A stretch of 13,310 nucleotides of DNA from Flavobacteriaceae bacterium UBA2000 (GTDB lineage Bacteria; Bacteroidota; Bacteroidia; Flavobacteriales; Flavobacteriaceae): positions 1 through 13,310 of the forward strand of contig DDCS01000057.1 in assembly GCA_002335345.1 (NCBI GenBank), written 5' to 3'. A program made the translations under genes and the position numbers. Shown here one piece after another: positions 6,337 through 13,310 of this stretch (positions are counted from its first letter, which is position 1; the number at the start of each line of letters is the position of its first letter). Below the pieces are notes generated by a model, which made no database searches, was not told the origin of the DNA, and worked only from the letters and a program-made list of their open reading frames with translations.

Positions 6337-7300
6337 TAACTTCTAAAATCTCAGCTCCTGAAGTTTTAACGTCAAAATTTCCTAATGCGGCAGGAACTAA
6401 GACGGTCTCTCCGCAATTCATGGGCATGGTCTGGCCCTTTGAAGAGATCAACTCCGCGCTACCAGAAATACACATTAAAACCATGAAAGATTCTTCGGGG
6501 TTCGTGGTCATGGAAACTTTTTGGGTGCAGTTCCAAAGCGAGGTTTGAAAATATTCACAGGAATACAATAGGTTCGCCTTATTTTTCAAAATCGTTTGTG
6601 GACGACAAAAGACCTGTGCCAAATCATGAAACACTAAGGCGCGCTCTGCCTGTTCCAAATGCAATTCACGAAATGCACCGTTTACATTGGGGCGATCCCA
6701 ATCGTAAATTCTATAGGTCACATCTGAGGTCTGTTGAATTTCTGCCAAAACAACCCCCCCGCCGATGGCATGAACGAGGCCTGGGGCAATAAAAAAGGCA
6801 TCGCCCGGCTGAACAGGCACCTCATTTAACAAATGGGTTATGTTTCCCCTTTCGACGGCTTGTTTATAGTCCAAAAGCGTGACTTCAGGTTTGAAACCAA
6901 TAACGAGTCGCGCCTCGGGGTCTGCCTTTAAGACATACCACATTTCCGTTTTTCCAAAACTATCGTGATACTGTTTCGCTATGGTATCATCGGGATGGAG
7001 TTGAACCGATAAGTCTTCTTTGGCATCGATAAACTTAAACAACAGTGGAAATTCACCTTTATAGGTTTCATACACCCGCTGGCCCAATAAGTCAGGCCCA
7101 AAACTCTGAATTAAATCATGCAGACTTTTCTCCTTTATATCTCGTTGGGAGATCGACGAAATTTTTCCCGATACGCCAGAAATTTCCCAGCTTTCTCCGA
7201 TACGTGTTCCGGCAGGCTTCGCGTAAAATTTATGAAGTTTTTCTCCGCCCCAAACTTTAGAAAATTGTTGCGCCTCAAATTTTAAAAATCCTAGTTCCAT
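6326..7300 (-). CDS. manA: Mannose-6-phosphate isomerase, class I (short form)
   Basis: This enzyme interconverts fructose 6-phosphate and mannose 6-phosphate, feeding GDP-mannose and cell-surface glycan synthesis or mannose use; it is a cytoplasmic zinc enzyme with a cupin fold. The zinc ligands are visible: Gln100 and His102 (VQLHPDD), Glu119 (GKTEMWYVL) and His177 (PGLVHAIGGG). The catalytic Arg region TYRIYDWDRP is at 195-204. From the ATG at 7300 the protein has 324 residues, matching the short Bacillus-type ManA (about 315) rather than the longer E. coli form. An in-frame ATG at 7351 would overlap the pterin synthase gene by 23 bases and add 17 residues with no family match; MELGFLKFE followed by KVWGGEKL is the usual N-terminus. 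It lies 28 bases downstream of the pterin synthase gene, third in the idi operon. Confidence 0.95.
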   Translation of the reverse strand: MELGFLKFEAQQFSKVWGGEKLHKFYAKPAGTRIGESWEISGVSGKISSISQRDIKEKSLHDLIQSFGPDLLGQRVYETYKGEFPLLFKFIDAKEDLSVQLHPDDTIAKQYHDSFGKTEMWYVLKADPEARLVIGFKPEVTLLDYKQAVERGNITHLLNEVPVQPGDAFFIAPGLVHAIGGGVVLAEIQQTSDVTYRIYDWDRPNVNGAFRELHLEQAERALVFHDLAQVFCRPQTILKNKANLLYSCEYFQTSLWNCTQKVSMTTNPEESFMVLMCISGSAELISSKGQTMPMNCGETVLVPAALGNFDVKTSGAEILEVIVP

Positions 7301-7328
7301 AGACTTATGCACTTCGTTAACGGATATT

Positions 7329-7739
7329 TCAGGGGCCAGTATAGACAACAAAATTACGTGGTGTTTCGTAAAGCTTAACGGTTATGTCATATTGCATGGA
7401 AATTCGACCACGTAACTTAGCCCAAATCACCTGAGCTATATTTTCTACTGTGGGAATAAGGTCCTTAAATTCAGGAACTTCCAAATTCAAATTCTTATGA
7501 TCGAAGGGGTCCTCTACTTCAGTTTTAATGAGGGCTTTTAACTCAGCAACATCCATTACGAATCCCGTCACAGGATCTATCGGCCCGGTAATCCCGACCT
7601 CAAGTTCATAATTATGTCCGTGATAATTCGGGTTACTGCACTTTCCAAATACAGACGCATTTTTCTCATTACTCCACTGAGGTAAAAACAATCGATGTGC
7701 CGCGTTGAAATGGGCCTTTCTATATAAAGTGCTACTCAT
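7329..7739 (-). CDS. 6-pyruvoyl-tetrahydropterin / 6-carboxytetrahydropterin synthase family (PTPS/QueD)
   Basis: This 136-residue protein belongs to the T-fold family that converts 7,8-dihydroneopterin triphosphate either to 6-pyruvoyl-tetrahydropterin (biopterin route) or to 6-carboxytetrahydropterin (first QueD step of queuosine synthesis). Zinc ligands are His15 (AAHR), His40 and His42 (YHGHNY). Cys34 is the likely catalytic Cys, Asp80-His81 (DHKNLN) and Glu125 (YETP) complete the active site, and TVEN (97-100) binds the pterin. Cys34 and His40 are separated by five residues, as I recall for animal PTPS (KCNNPNGHGH), whereas E. coli QueD has three (CxxxHGH). QueD is the commoner role in bacteria, so the exact product is open. 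The start codon overlaps the idi stop codon (ATGA), implying translational coupling. Confidence 0.92.
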   Translation of the reverse strand: MSSTLYRKAHFNAAHRLFLPQWSNEKNASVFGKCSNPNYHGHNYELEVGITGPIDPVTGFVMDVAELKALIKTEVEDPFDHKNLNLEVPEFKDLIPTVENIAQVIWAKLRGRISMQYDITVKLYETPRNFVVYTGP

Positions 7740-8254
7740 GAGGATATTAATTCACAATATTTGTCAAAAATAATTTTAAACCAAACCGTGTAAAGATCAG
7801 GATTTTGATCAATATCCTTCTTTAAAGCATCCATGGAGATCCATCGCCAACTGGCCACTTCTTCAGGATTTATCTGTGGCTGTCCGTCGTAATGGCCCAC
7901 TAAAATGTGGTCGAGTTCATGCTCGGTAAGTCCATTGTCAAACGGGGCTCTATAAATAAATGATCCTTTAAAAGTCAGTGTTGTTTCAAAGCCCATTTCT
8001 TCACGCAATCTGCGCATTCCCGCACCCTCGGAATCCTCACCCATGCGCTGATGACTGCAACATGTATTGGTCCATAGACCTGGCGAGTGGTATTTGTGCA
8101 ACGCCCTCTGTTGGAGCATCAGCTCATTGTTATGATTGAAAATAAACACGGAGAATGCCCGATGGAGCACGGCCTTTTGATGCGCCTCCATTTTCTCCAT
8201 AGTACCAAGGGGCTCATCCTTTTCGTTGACCAGTATAACGTGTTCTTGGGTCAT
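7736..8254 (-). CDS. idi: Isopentenyl-diphosphate delta-isomerase, type I
   Basis: This 172-residue Nudix-fold enzyme interconverts isopentenyl and dimethylallyl diphosphate in isoprenoid synthesis (quinones, carotenoids, undecaprenyl carriers). Key residues are His25 and His31 (metal), catalytic Cys66 and His68 in WTNTCCSHQ, the Nudix-like RRLREEMGFE (81-90), and Glu111/Glu113 in TEHELDH, which match the E. coli ENE pair. The frame is open to a TTG at 8269, but that codon lies in the promoter's -7 element, so the ATG at 8254 is taken; MTQEHVILVNE is a normal N-terminus for the family. It is the first gene of the idi-pterin synthase-manA operon; the last bases of its stop codon are also the start codon of the next gene. 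The enzyme is cytoplasmic. Confidence 0.96.
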   Translation of the reverse strand: MTQEHVILVNEKDEPLGTMEKMEAHQKAVLHRAFSVFIFNHNNELMLQQRALHKYHSPGLWTNTCCSHQRMGEDSEGAGMRRLREEMGFETTLTFKGSFIYRAPFDNGLTEHELDHILVGHYDGQPQINPEEVASWRWISMDALKKDIDQNPDLYTVWFKIIFDKYCELISS

Positions 8255-8266
8255 TGCAATTTTTGA

Positions 8267-8298
8267 CAAAGGTACAAAATGAACGCAGAAGTACTCAA
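8267..8298 (-). promoter_or_regulatory. Promoter of the idi operon
   Basis: On the minus strand TTG (8298-8296) and TACCTTTG (8274-8267), a perfect TAnnTTTG, are 21 bases apart, as expected for the Bacteroidota primary sigma factor. Transcription would begin near 8262, leaving a leader of only about 8 bases before the ATG at 8254. It lies in the 102-base gap after the OmpA-domain gene, where I see no terminator hairpin. Confidence 0.62.
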
Positions 8299-8356
8299 GT
8301 TTTGGCCGTGTTTCACTGCCATACCATTACCTTCAGCACACTTGCCGCTCTATCAA

Positions 8357-10252
8357 TTACTGCTGAACCAAAAATACTGAGCGGCGATTCAACTGATGCT
8401 CCTCTTCACTGCAGTTATCTTGATTACAGTCGATAAGCGGTTGTGACGCGCCAAAGCCTTTGGCCGTCAAACGTTCGGCTGCAATTCCATTTTCGATAAG
8501 CCAGCTGCGTGTCGCGGCCGCTCTTTTAGAAGAAAGTATTTCGTTATAATCGTCACTTCCGCGTTGGTCTGTATGAGATTCAATATTGATAATAATCTCT
8601 TGATGTTCTTGCATTGCTACCAAGATTTTGGCCAATTCTACAGTGGCGTCTTTGCGAATACTATAGCGGTCAAAATCAAAATAAATTGGCTGGAGATTTA
8701 GTTTACACCCTAAGTCATTGGGCCTGCATAAATCTGTAAATGTCAATGGAATTGAAACATTCTGCTCGGCTGAGATACTTGGCGTGTGCACAATAACTTC
8801 GTTAGGCTCATACCCCGGAGCGGTCGCTACGATGCGCAAGTCTTGATCACACTTATGCTCAAAAGAGAAAATTGCGTCTGATCCAAGAACAAACTCTTGA
8901 ACCACAGAATTATCTCCATCAAATACTTGAACATATGCGCCAGGAATTTCTTTGTTCGTCTCTTGGTCATAGACATTTCCGCTGAGTAAAATTTTACAGA
9001 CCGCTTTGAAACCGAAAATCTCATCACCTTGACTGTCTGCACCCCCTCTATTGGACGTAAAATATCCCTCCTGATTCTCAAGATTATAAATCAAACCAAA
9101 ATCATCCATTGAACTATTCACTGGTTCCGAGAGGTGCGCTAATTTGGCGCGCTCATCGCTCAAATCGATACTGTAAATGTCGAGTCCCCCAATTCCAGCA
9201 TAGCTGTCTGATGCAAAATACAAGGTGTTGTTTGCATCAACAAAAGGGAAAGTTTCCCGTCCTGCCGTATTCATTTCCGAACCCATATTTACTGGTTCAG
9301 CAGATATACTGTCTCCCAAAATGACAGCATACCATAAATCTGAACCGCCAAGTCCTCCAGGGCGATCAGAGACAAAATAAAGTTTGGTTTCATCTGAACT
9401 AAGCGCCGGGTGAGCCGAGGAATAAGTGTTATCATTTAATGACAAATCCCTGAAATTCCCCCAAGCTCCATTTTCCATGAGTTCCGCACGAACCAATTTC
9501 AAACGCATTGTAGGATCTGTTTTAGCTTGGTCCTTACTCAAAGACTGGCTCTGAGTAAAATACATGACTTTACCGTCAGCGGTGAAAGTCGCTGTAGAAT
9601 GGTAGCCCGTGGGTTCAAACGCTCCCCTTAGTTGATTCACACCAATCACATTACCCTGCTGATCAAAATCCGTTTGATACAATTTTGAAAAGGGCTGATT
9701 GGTCCAATTATGTAATTGAACATCATCGCCCGTTGGACGAGTAGAGCTAAAAACTATAGTTTGACCAGCAAAGGCTGGGCCAAAATCTGAATAGGTAGAA
9801 TTAAATCCTAAATCTTCTTTTAAGGTTACTTCAAACGGCAATAGGTCAACTTTGGAGCTTCCCAAATAAGCCCCAGCACCATCGATATCATTGAATCGCG
9901 ATAAAAGTTCATTTGCGCGCTGTAAGTTACCCGATGACTTGTTCGACTGTGCAGCACGATACAAAACAGCAGCATTTACTTGGTCTGGAAATTGATCGAT
10001 AAGTGAACCATACCACTTGGCCGCATTCACATAATCACTGTTCCAATAGTAAGTATCCCCCAGATTTTCATAAACCTGTGCAGAAGTATAACCTTTCTCC
10101 ACAACCTTTAAATAAATATCTCTAGCATCTATGTATGCTAAATTATCTGATTGTTTTTCAGCCTTGCGGAGCTTATTTTTTTGAGCCCAAGTTCCAGTTG
10201 AAAGGCTAACAAAAATAAGGACTAATAACGTTTTTATATTTTGACTTTTCAT
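8357..10252 (-). CDS. OmpA-family protein with TPR and PD40 propeller (PorE-like)
   Basis: This 631-residue exported protein has, in order: a signal peptide (1-23, ending GTWAQ); TPR-like helices (about 35-125, ENLGDTYYWNSDYVNAAKWY); a PD40/WD40-like beta-propeller (about 150-415) with repeats such as YFVSDRPGGLGGSDLW and YFASDSYAGIGGLDIY; a carboxypeptidase-regulatory-like beta domain (about 420-505, SGNVYDQETNKEIPGAYVQV); and an OmpA C-terminal domain (about 520-629). The peptidoglycan-binding pair Asp562 and Arg577 is present (HTDQRG and SSKR). This is the domain order of PorE, the T9SS component that links the secretion machinery to peptidoglycan, but there is no lipobox Cys, so it should be soluble in the periplasm. 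The frame opens at a TTG (10261), but the ATG at 10252 fits the signal peptide. It starts 11 bases after the PorP/SprF stop, in the same operon. Confidence 0.9.
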   Translation of the reverse strand: MKSQNIKTLLVLIFVSLSTGTWAQKNKLRKAEKQSDNLAYIDARDIYLKVVEKGYTSAQVYENLGDTYYWNSDYVNAAKWYGSLIDQFPDQVNAAVLYRAAQSNKSSGNLQRANELLSRFNDIDGAGAYLGSSKVDLLPFEVTLKEDLGFNSTYSDFGPAFAGQTIVFSSTRPTGDDVQLHNWTNQPFSKLYQTDFDQQGNVIGVNQLRGAFEPTGYHSTATFTADGKVMYFTQSQSLSKDQAKTDPTMRLKLVRAELMENGAWGNFRDLSLNDNTYSSAHPALSSDETKLYFVSDRPGGLGGSDLWYAVILGDSISAEPVNMGSEMNTAGRETFPFVDANNTLYFASDSYAGIGGLDIYSIDLSDERAKLAHLSEPVNSSMDDFGLIYNLENQEGYFTSNRGGADSQGDEIFGFKAVCKILLSGNVYDQETNKEIPGAYVQVFDGDNSVVQEFVLGSDAIFSFEHKCDQDLRIVATAPGYEPNEVIVHTPSISAEQNVSIPLTFTDLCRPNDLGCKLNLQPIYFDFDRYSIRKDATVELAKILVAMQEHQEIIINIESHTDQRGSDDYNEILSSKRAAATRSWLIENGIAAERLTAKGFGASQPLIDCNQDNCSEEEHQLNRRSVFLVQQ

Positions 10253-10263
10253 AGGCTTCAATG

Positions 10264-11280
10264 TTAAAAGAATCTAGGGGCAATTATACGTTCAACACTT
10301 TTGAATACATCGAATCGAAACATAACCTCGTAAGAACCGTCGCTGTAGGTTTCAAGTTCTGTGGTTTGATAATCATATCCGACACCGATAAACAAGCCCT
10401 CATTAACCTGAAATCCAGCCATGGCACTAATCGCAGCATTCAGCCTGTAAGAAGCACCCAAAGTTATTTTGTCCTGAATCAAGAAGTTAGCCGAAGCATC
10501 CCATTGAACAGGAGCACCTTGCACTACTTTTACCATAGTGGCCGGCTTAAACTTAAGATTTTGATTTATATCAAAAACATAACCGGTTATAAAAAACCAA
10601 TGTAATTCTTCAGCGGCGGTTGTTGCGCCCAAATTCCCCGCTTGACCTGATACGATCGCATCGATTGAACTTGAATCGAAATGCTTGGTCTTCATTATAT
10701 TTGGAAGAGAAAGTCCGGCGTAAAACTTATCGGTAAAATAATAAGCACCAAGACCAACTTGAGGTTGTAATTTTCGATCGATATTCACGTCGAAAATATC
10801 CCCTTGTCCTTCCTGAGGAATATTTAACTTAGAGAAATCTACATTTAACACATCGATCCCAGCTTTAATTCCCAGGGCTAATTGCCCTTTTTCACTCATA
10901 CGCAAGTTGTAGGCATAATCCACGGTCAAATTAGTTTCAACCGAAGGACCTATTTCATCGTGCACTATTGAGAAGCCCAAACCCATATTTTCCAGCTGAC
11001 CCAGTGGGGTGCTGTAGGTTAAGGTTCCTGTTTGAGGGGCTCCTTCAAAATTCACCCATTGGCTTCGCCCTAATAGACCGATGCTTGTGTGCAGTTTTGA
11101 ACCAACATAACCTGGATTGATTACCTGGGTATTATACATGTATTGAGTGTATTGCGGATCTTGTTGCGCCCATATTGCATTGGCAAACAAAATCATTAAG
11201 ACAACAATACCGGGGCTAAAGTATTTTTTCATTGTCATGTTAGGTTTAATTGTTTTCTGAGTACTTATGATCTTCTTCAT
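10264..11280 (-). CDS. PorP/SprF family T9SS outer-membrane protein
   Basis: This protein has 338 residues from the ATG at 11280. After the signal peptide comes the family hallmark QQDPQYTQYMYNTQVINPGYVGS, split here around residues 39-61, followed by amphipathic beta-strands (LGFSIVHDEIGPSVETNLTV, LGAYYFTDKFYAGLSLPNI) and an aromatic C-terminus, as in outer-membrane beta-barrels. SprF is needed to export the adhesin SprB in Flavobacterium johnsoniae, and PorP is a T9SS component in Porphyromonas; type B substrates are commonly paired with such a protein. The product is therefore probably the outer-membrane partner of the Ig-repeat protein encoded just upstream. The ATG at 11280 lies 4 bases after that gene's stop; ATGs at 11238 or 11232 would give a more usual signal peptide (MKKYFSPGIVVLMILF), so the start is uncertain. 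Confidence 0.92.
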   Translation of the reverse strand: MKKIISTQKTIKPNMTMKKYFSPGIVVLMILFANAIWAQQDPQYTQYMYNTQVINPGYVGSKLHTSIGLLGRSQWVNFEGAPQTGTLTYSTPLGQLENMGLGFSIVHDEIGPSVETNLTVDYAYNLRMSEKGQLALGIKAGIDVLNVDFSKLNIPQEGQGDIFDVNIDRKLQPQVGLGAYYFTDKFYAGLSLPNIMKTKHFDSSSIDAIVSGQAGNLGATTAAEELHWFFITGYVFDINQNLKFKPATMVKVVQGAPVQWDASANFLIQDKITLGASYRLNAAISAMAGFQVNEGLFIGVGYDYQTTELETYSDGSYEVMFRFDVFKSVERIIAPRFF

Positions 11281-11284
11281 AATT

Positions 11285-13310
11285 TTACTGATTTAGATAT
11301 AAGTACCCCGTGTAAGCCGATTGTCCATTAATTGGCTGACTATTGGCGTCAAATGATAAGACGTAAAAATATGTTCCTGTGGGCAATAAATTACCCGATC
11401 CTGAGGCACTGCCCACATTGGCATACCCTCTAAAGACATTATTCGTTTCATTATACCCACGAGATTCCCATACGAGAACTCCCCATCGGTTATAGATCTT
11501 CATTTCATTACCCGAGTAGGCATCGATATTCTCTATCCAGAAGAAATCATTCTTCCCGTCACCATTTGGGGTAACCCCATTATAAACAGCAATTTCGTCA
11601 ACCTGTGAACCAACACTTGGTAGAATTACTCGAGTCGGTGCAGCATCATCATAAGATACGGGGTCAGAGTTGTCGGTTAATTCAACCCCACTTAGTGATC
11701 CTGTAGCTATAACTTGAGCATCAAAGAATAATTGATCAATGTCTTCCTGTTTCAGCGTGTATGTCGCTGTAATTGATGTGAAATCTTCTTCGCCCGCTCC
11801 TAATTCAAAATTTGCAGGAACACTGATTTCAACCTCAGGGTTTTGACTTGCAACATTTATGTCGGTCACTACAGATCCACTGAAGTTTTTAATACTGAAG
11901 GTATAAGTAATGGTTTCTCCTACATCAGCTGTGAAATCAGCGTCGAAATCATTCCAGGTTCCTTCCATAATAATTCCGATACGACCCTCCTGACAGATAT
12001 TGATAGACGTCGGACCATCTTCAAAGAAACTCAAATCATGAGATAAATCTGAAGTGGTTTCGTTAAAGTAGGTTTCAGCTTGAACACTTGCCGTACTTGA
12101 AATAACACCACTATCTAAATCGTCTTGGGTGATTGAGTATTCAGCCGTATATACCCAAAGCTCATTCAGTCCAAGTATCCCGTCATTGTTATCATCACCT
12201 GAAAGGTATGCAATAGATACTTGTGGGTTTGGATCTTGTAACAACGGATCTTCGATATTGATGTTGGTTAACTCAATGTTTCCGGAATTACCAACAGTAT
12301 AGGTAAACAATACTGTATCACCCGGATCTGAACAACCATTGTTATCCACTAGCTCTGCTTCTTTAATTAAGTTTATTGAACAATCAAATAGTGTTAATAC
12401 CACTGCAGTGCGCTCATTGCTCGCACATCCAGTTTGAATATTATAGTTTTCTGCGTAATAGGTAATTCCACCAACCAAAGCTAATGTTGGATTTGTCACT
12501 AGGTTTCCATCAACTGGTGCATCATACCATAGAATATCAAAACCCGCTGCAGTTGTTACAGCATCCTGCGCATTTAACACAACACCTTCAACATAACAAG
12601 CCACTAAATCGCCATTATTTATTGGCGCACTTGGCGCCTCGATAATCTCTAAGGTAACTGCTGTTCTTGTCAGCGAAGTACAAGCCGTATTAAAACTGTA
12701 AGCCTCGGCGTAATAAGTCACACTACCAACGCTGCTTAGGCTTGGATCGGCAACAACATTGCCCCCAGTGGCTGAGTCATACCAGGTCACTAACTGACCA
12801 TCACCAACAGTAACGCTTGCGGTTAATGTTTGAATAGGTAACTCAACACATTCTATCTGATCTCCATTAGTAATTGGTGAATCAGGTGTTTCATCAATAA
12901 TTAGGTTCACTGGTGTACGCGTTGCAGAAATACAACCCGTAGTTAGGCGAAGTGTTTCCGCGTAATAAGTAATATTTCCAATACTTGCTAAACTTGGGTC
13001 TGTGACTACGTTTCCACCTGTGATTGAATCATACCATACAACCACTTGGCCAGCACCAACAGAAGCCTCTGCTGTAATTGTTTGAATTGGGCTTTCAGCA
13101 CATTCACGCTGATCTCCACCACTTATTGGCGCAACTGGAGCCGTAATGTCTTGAGTAATAACGATACTCGCAGTATCGCTACAGCCGTTGGCCGCAGTAA
13201 CCGTAACCGTGTAAGTCCCTGGAGTGCTAACACTGATCCCAGCGCTCGTCGCTCCGGTATTCCAAGCATAGCTGCCTCCGCCAGTAGCCGTTAAACTAAT
13301 CTCGGTAACA
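11285..13310 (-). CDS. Large secreted Ig-repeat protein with T9SS type B sorting domain, 5' end missing
   Basis: The frame is open from the stop at 11285 to the window edge, so 674 C-terminal residues are seen and the N-terminus lies outside. Order, N to C: the end of a PKD/Ig-like module (13130-13310, with TGTYTVTV-like strands and NGCSDTA); three tandem 84-residue Ig-like repeats (12374-13129); two DUF11-like modules (about 12030-12373, with INLIKEAE and SGDDNNDGILGLNE, a possible calcium loop, and about 11650-11990, with GETITYTFSIKN); and a gliding-motility-associated C-terminal domain (11288-11596: VTPNGDGKNDFF, MKIYNRWGVLVWES, LPTGTYFYVL, GYLYL). That last domain directs export by the type IX system and usually surface retention with a PorP/SprF partner, encoded next. 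A long adhesin-like surface protein is the best reading; ligand unknown. A GTG at 13045 is an internal Val codon, not a start. Confidence 0.93.
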   Translation of the reverse strand, partial: VTEISLTATGGGSYAWNTGATSAGISVSTPGTYTVTVTAANGCSDTASIVITQDITAPVAPISGGDQRECAESPIQTITAEASVGAGQVVVWYDSITGGNVVTDPSLASIGNITYYAETLRLTTGCISATRTPVNLIIDETPDSPITNGDQIECVELPIQTLTASVTVGDGQLVTWYDSATGGNVVADPSLSSVGSVTYYAEAYSFNTACTSLTRTAVTLEIIEAPSAPINNGDLVACYVEGVVLNAQDAVTTAAGFDILWYDAPVDGNLVTNPTLALVGGITYYAENYNIQTGCASNERTAVVLTLFDCSINLIKEAELVDNNGCSDPGDTVLFTYTVGNSGNIELTNINIEDPLLQDPNPQVSIAYLSGDDNNDGILGLNELWVYTAEYSITQDDLDSGVISSTASVQAETYFNETTSDLSHDLSFFEDGPTSINICQEGRIGIIMEGTWNDFDADFTADVGETITYTFSIKNFSGSVVTDINVASQNPEVEISVPANFELGAGEEDFTSITATYTLKQEDIDQLFFDAQVIATGSLSGVELTDNSDPVSYDDAAPTRVILPSVGSQVDEIAVYNGVTPNGDGKNDFFWIENIDAYSGNEMKIYNRWGVLVWESRGYNETNNVFRGYANVGSASGSGNLLPTGTYFYVLSFDANSQPINGQSAYTGYLYLNQ
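12374..13129 (-). repeat. Three tandem 252-bp (84-residue) Ig-like repeats
   Basis: The units span 12878-13129, 12626-12877 and about 12374-12625. Each begins Pro-Ile-x-x-Gly-Asp, has a Cys near position 10, WYD near 32-35, a TYYAE strand near 54-58 and a second Cys near 66. Units one and two are exactly 84 residues with no gap, and I count 51 identical positions by eye; unit three is more diverged. The paired Cys suggest a disulfide in each module. Confidence 0.88.

Noticed and set aside
8255..8269. TTG at 8269 as the idi start
   Set aside because: The codon falls inside the TACCTTTG promoter element; the ATG at 8254 matches the family N-terminus.
10261..10605. Open frame of 114 codons on the plus strand
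   Set aside because: It lies entirely antisense to the PorP/SprF gene, has no recognisable domain, and its composition fits a mirror of the real coding strand.
13043..13045. GTG as the start of the Ig-repeat protein
   Set aside because: The frame continues upstream to the window edge and the GTG is a Val within a repeat unit.
13046..13294. Open frame of 82 codons on the plus strand near the window end
   Set aside because: It is antisense to the Ig-repeat protein, whose frame is open through this stretch with recognisable PKD/Ig-like sequence.
1..13310. Defence system, prophage, insertion sequence, CRISPR array or RNA gene
   Set aside because: No transposase, integrase, nuclease-helicase cluster, direct-repeat array or tRNA/rRNA-like sequence was seen. 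The lone S1/P1 nuclease is an exported scavenging enzyme by its signal peptide.

Overview
The window looks like chromosomal DNA from a member of the Bacteroidota, most likely a marine-type flavobacterium. Three things point there: a gliding-motility/type IX secretion (T9SS) type B C-terminal domain, a PorP/SprF outer-membrane protein and an OmpA/PD40 partner in one operon; flavobacterial-style promoters (TTG plus TAnnTTTG) with A-rich leaders and no Shine-Dalgarno sequences; and flavobacterial versions of HtpG, DUF4369 and a small helical protein. The DNA is moderately AT-rich. I see no mobile element, tRNA, rRNA or CRISPR array.

Layout. 1-709 (+) is the 3' end of a sodium:solute symporter gene. 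710-1002 is non-coding and holds a strong hairpin and the htpG upstream region, with a perfect 5-3-5 palindrome. 1003-2898 (+) is htpG (Hsp90), closed by a clear terminator. 2981-3334 (+) is a small DoxX-like membrane protein. 3371-4156 (-) is an exported S1/P1 zinc nuclease, divergent from an exported alpha/beta hydrolase (4257-5258, +). A DUF4369 lipoprotein (5318-6025, +) follows and ends tail-to-tail, with a 6-bp overlap, against an 88-residue helical protein (6020-6286, -).

8254 down to 6326 (-) is a compact metabolic operon: type I isopentenyl-diphosphate isomerase (idi), a PTPS/QueD-family pterin synthase overlapping it by ATGA, and mannose-6-phosphate isomerase (manA). It has a recognisable promoter at 8267-8298. 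The 88-residue gene follows and may be co-transcribed or use its own promoter.

13310 down to 8357 (-) is a T9SS-linked surface-protein operon. Its first gene is a large secreted protein with tandem 84-residue Ig-like repeats, two DUF11-like modules and a type B sorting domain; its 5' end lies beyond the window. Next come a PorP/SprF-type outer-membrane protein and an OmpA-domain protein with TPR, PD40 propeller and carboxypeptidase-regulatory-like domains. By analogy with SprB/SprF and PorE, the second and third products probably help export or anchor the first at the cell surface.

Most of the window is ordinary core genome. The T9SS cassette and a few regulatory or architectural oddities are the parts worth a second look; I found no convincing sign of a wholly new system.
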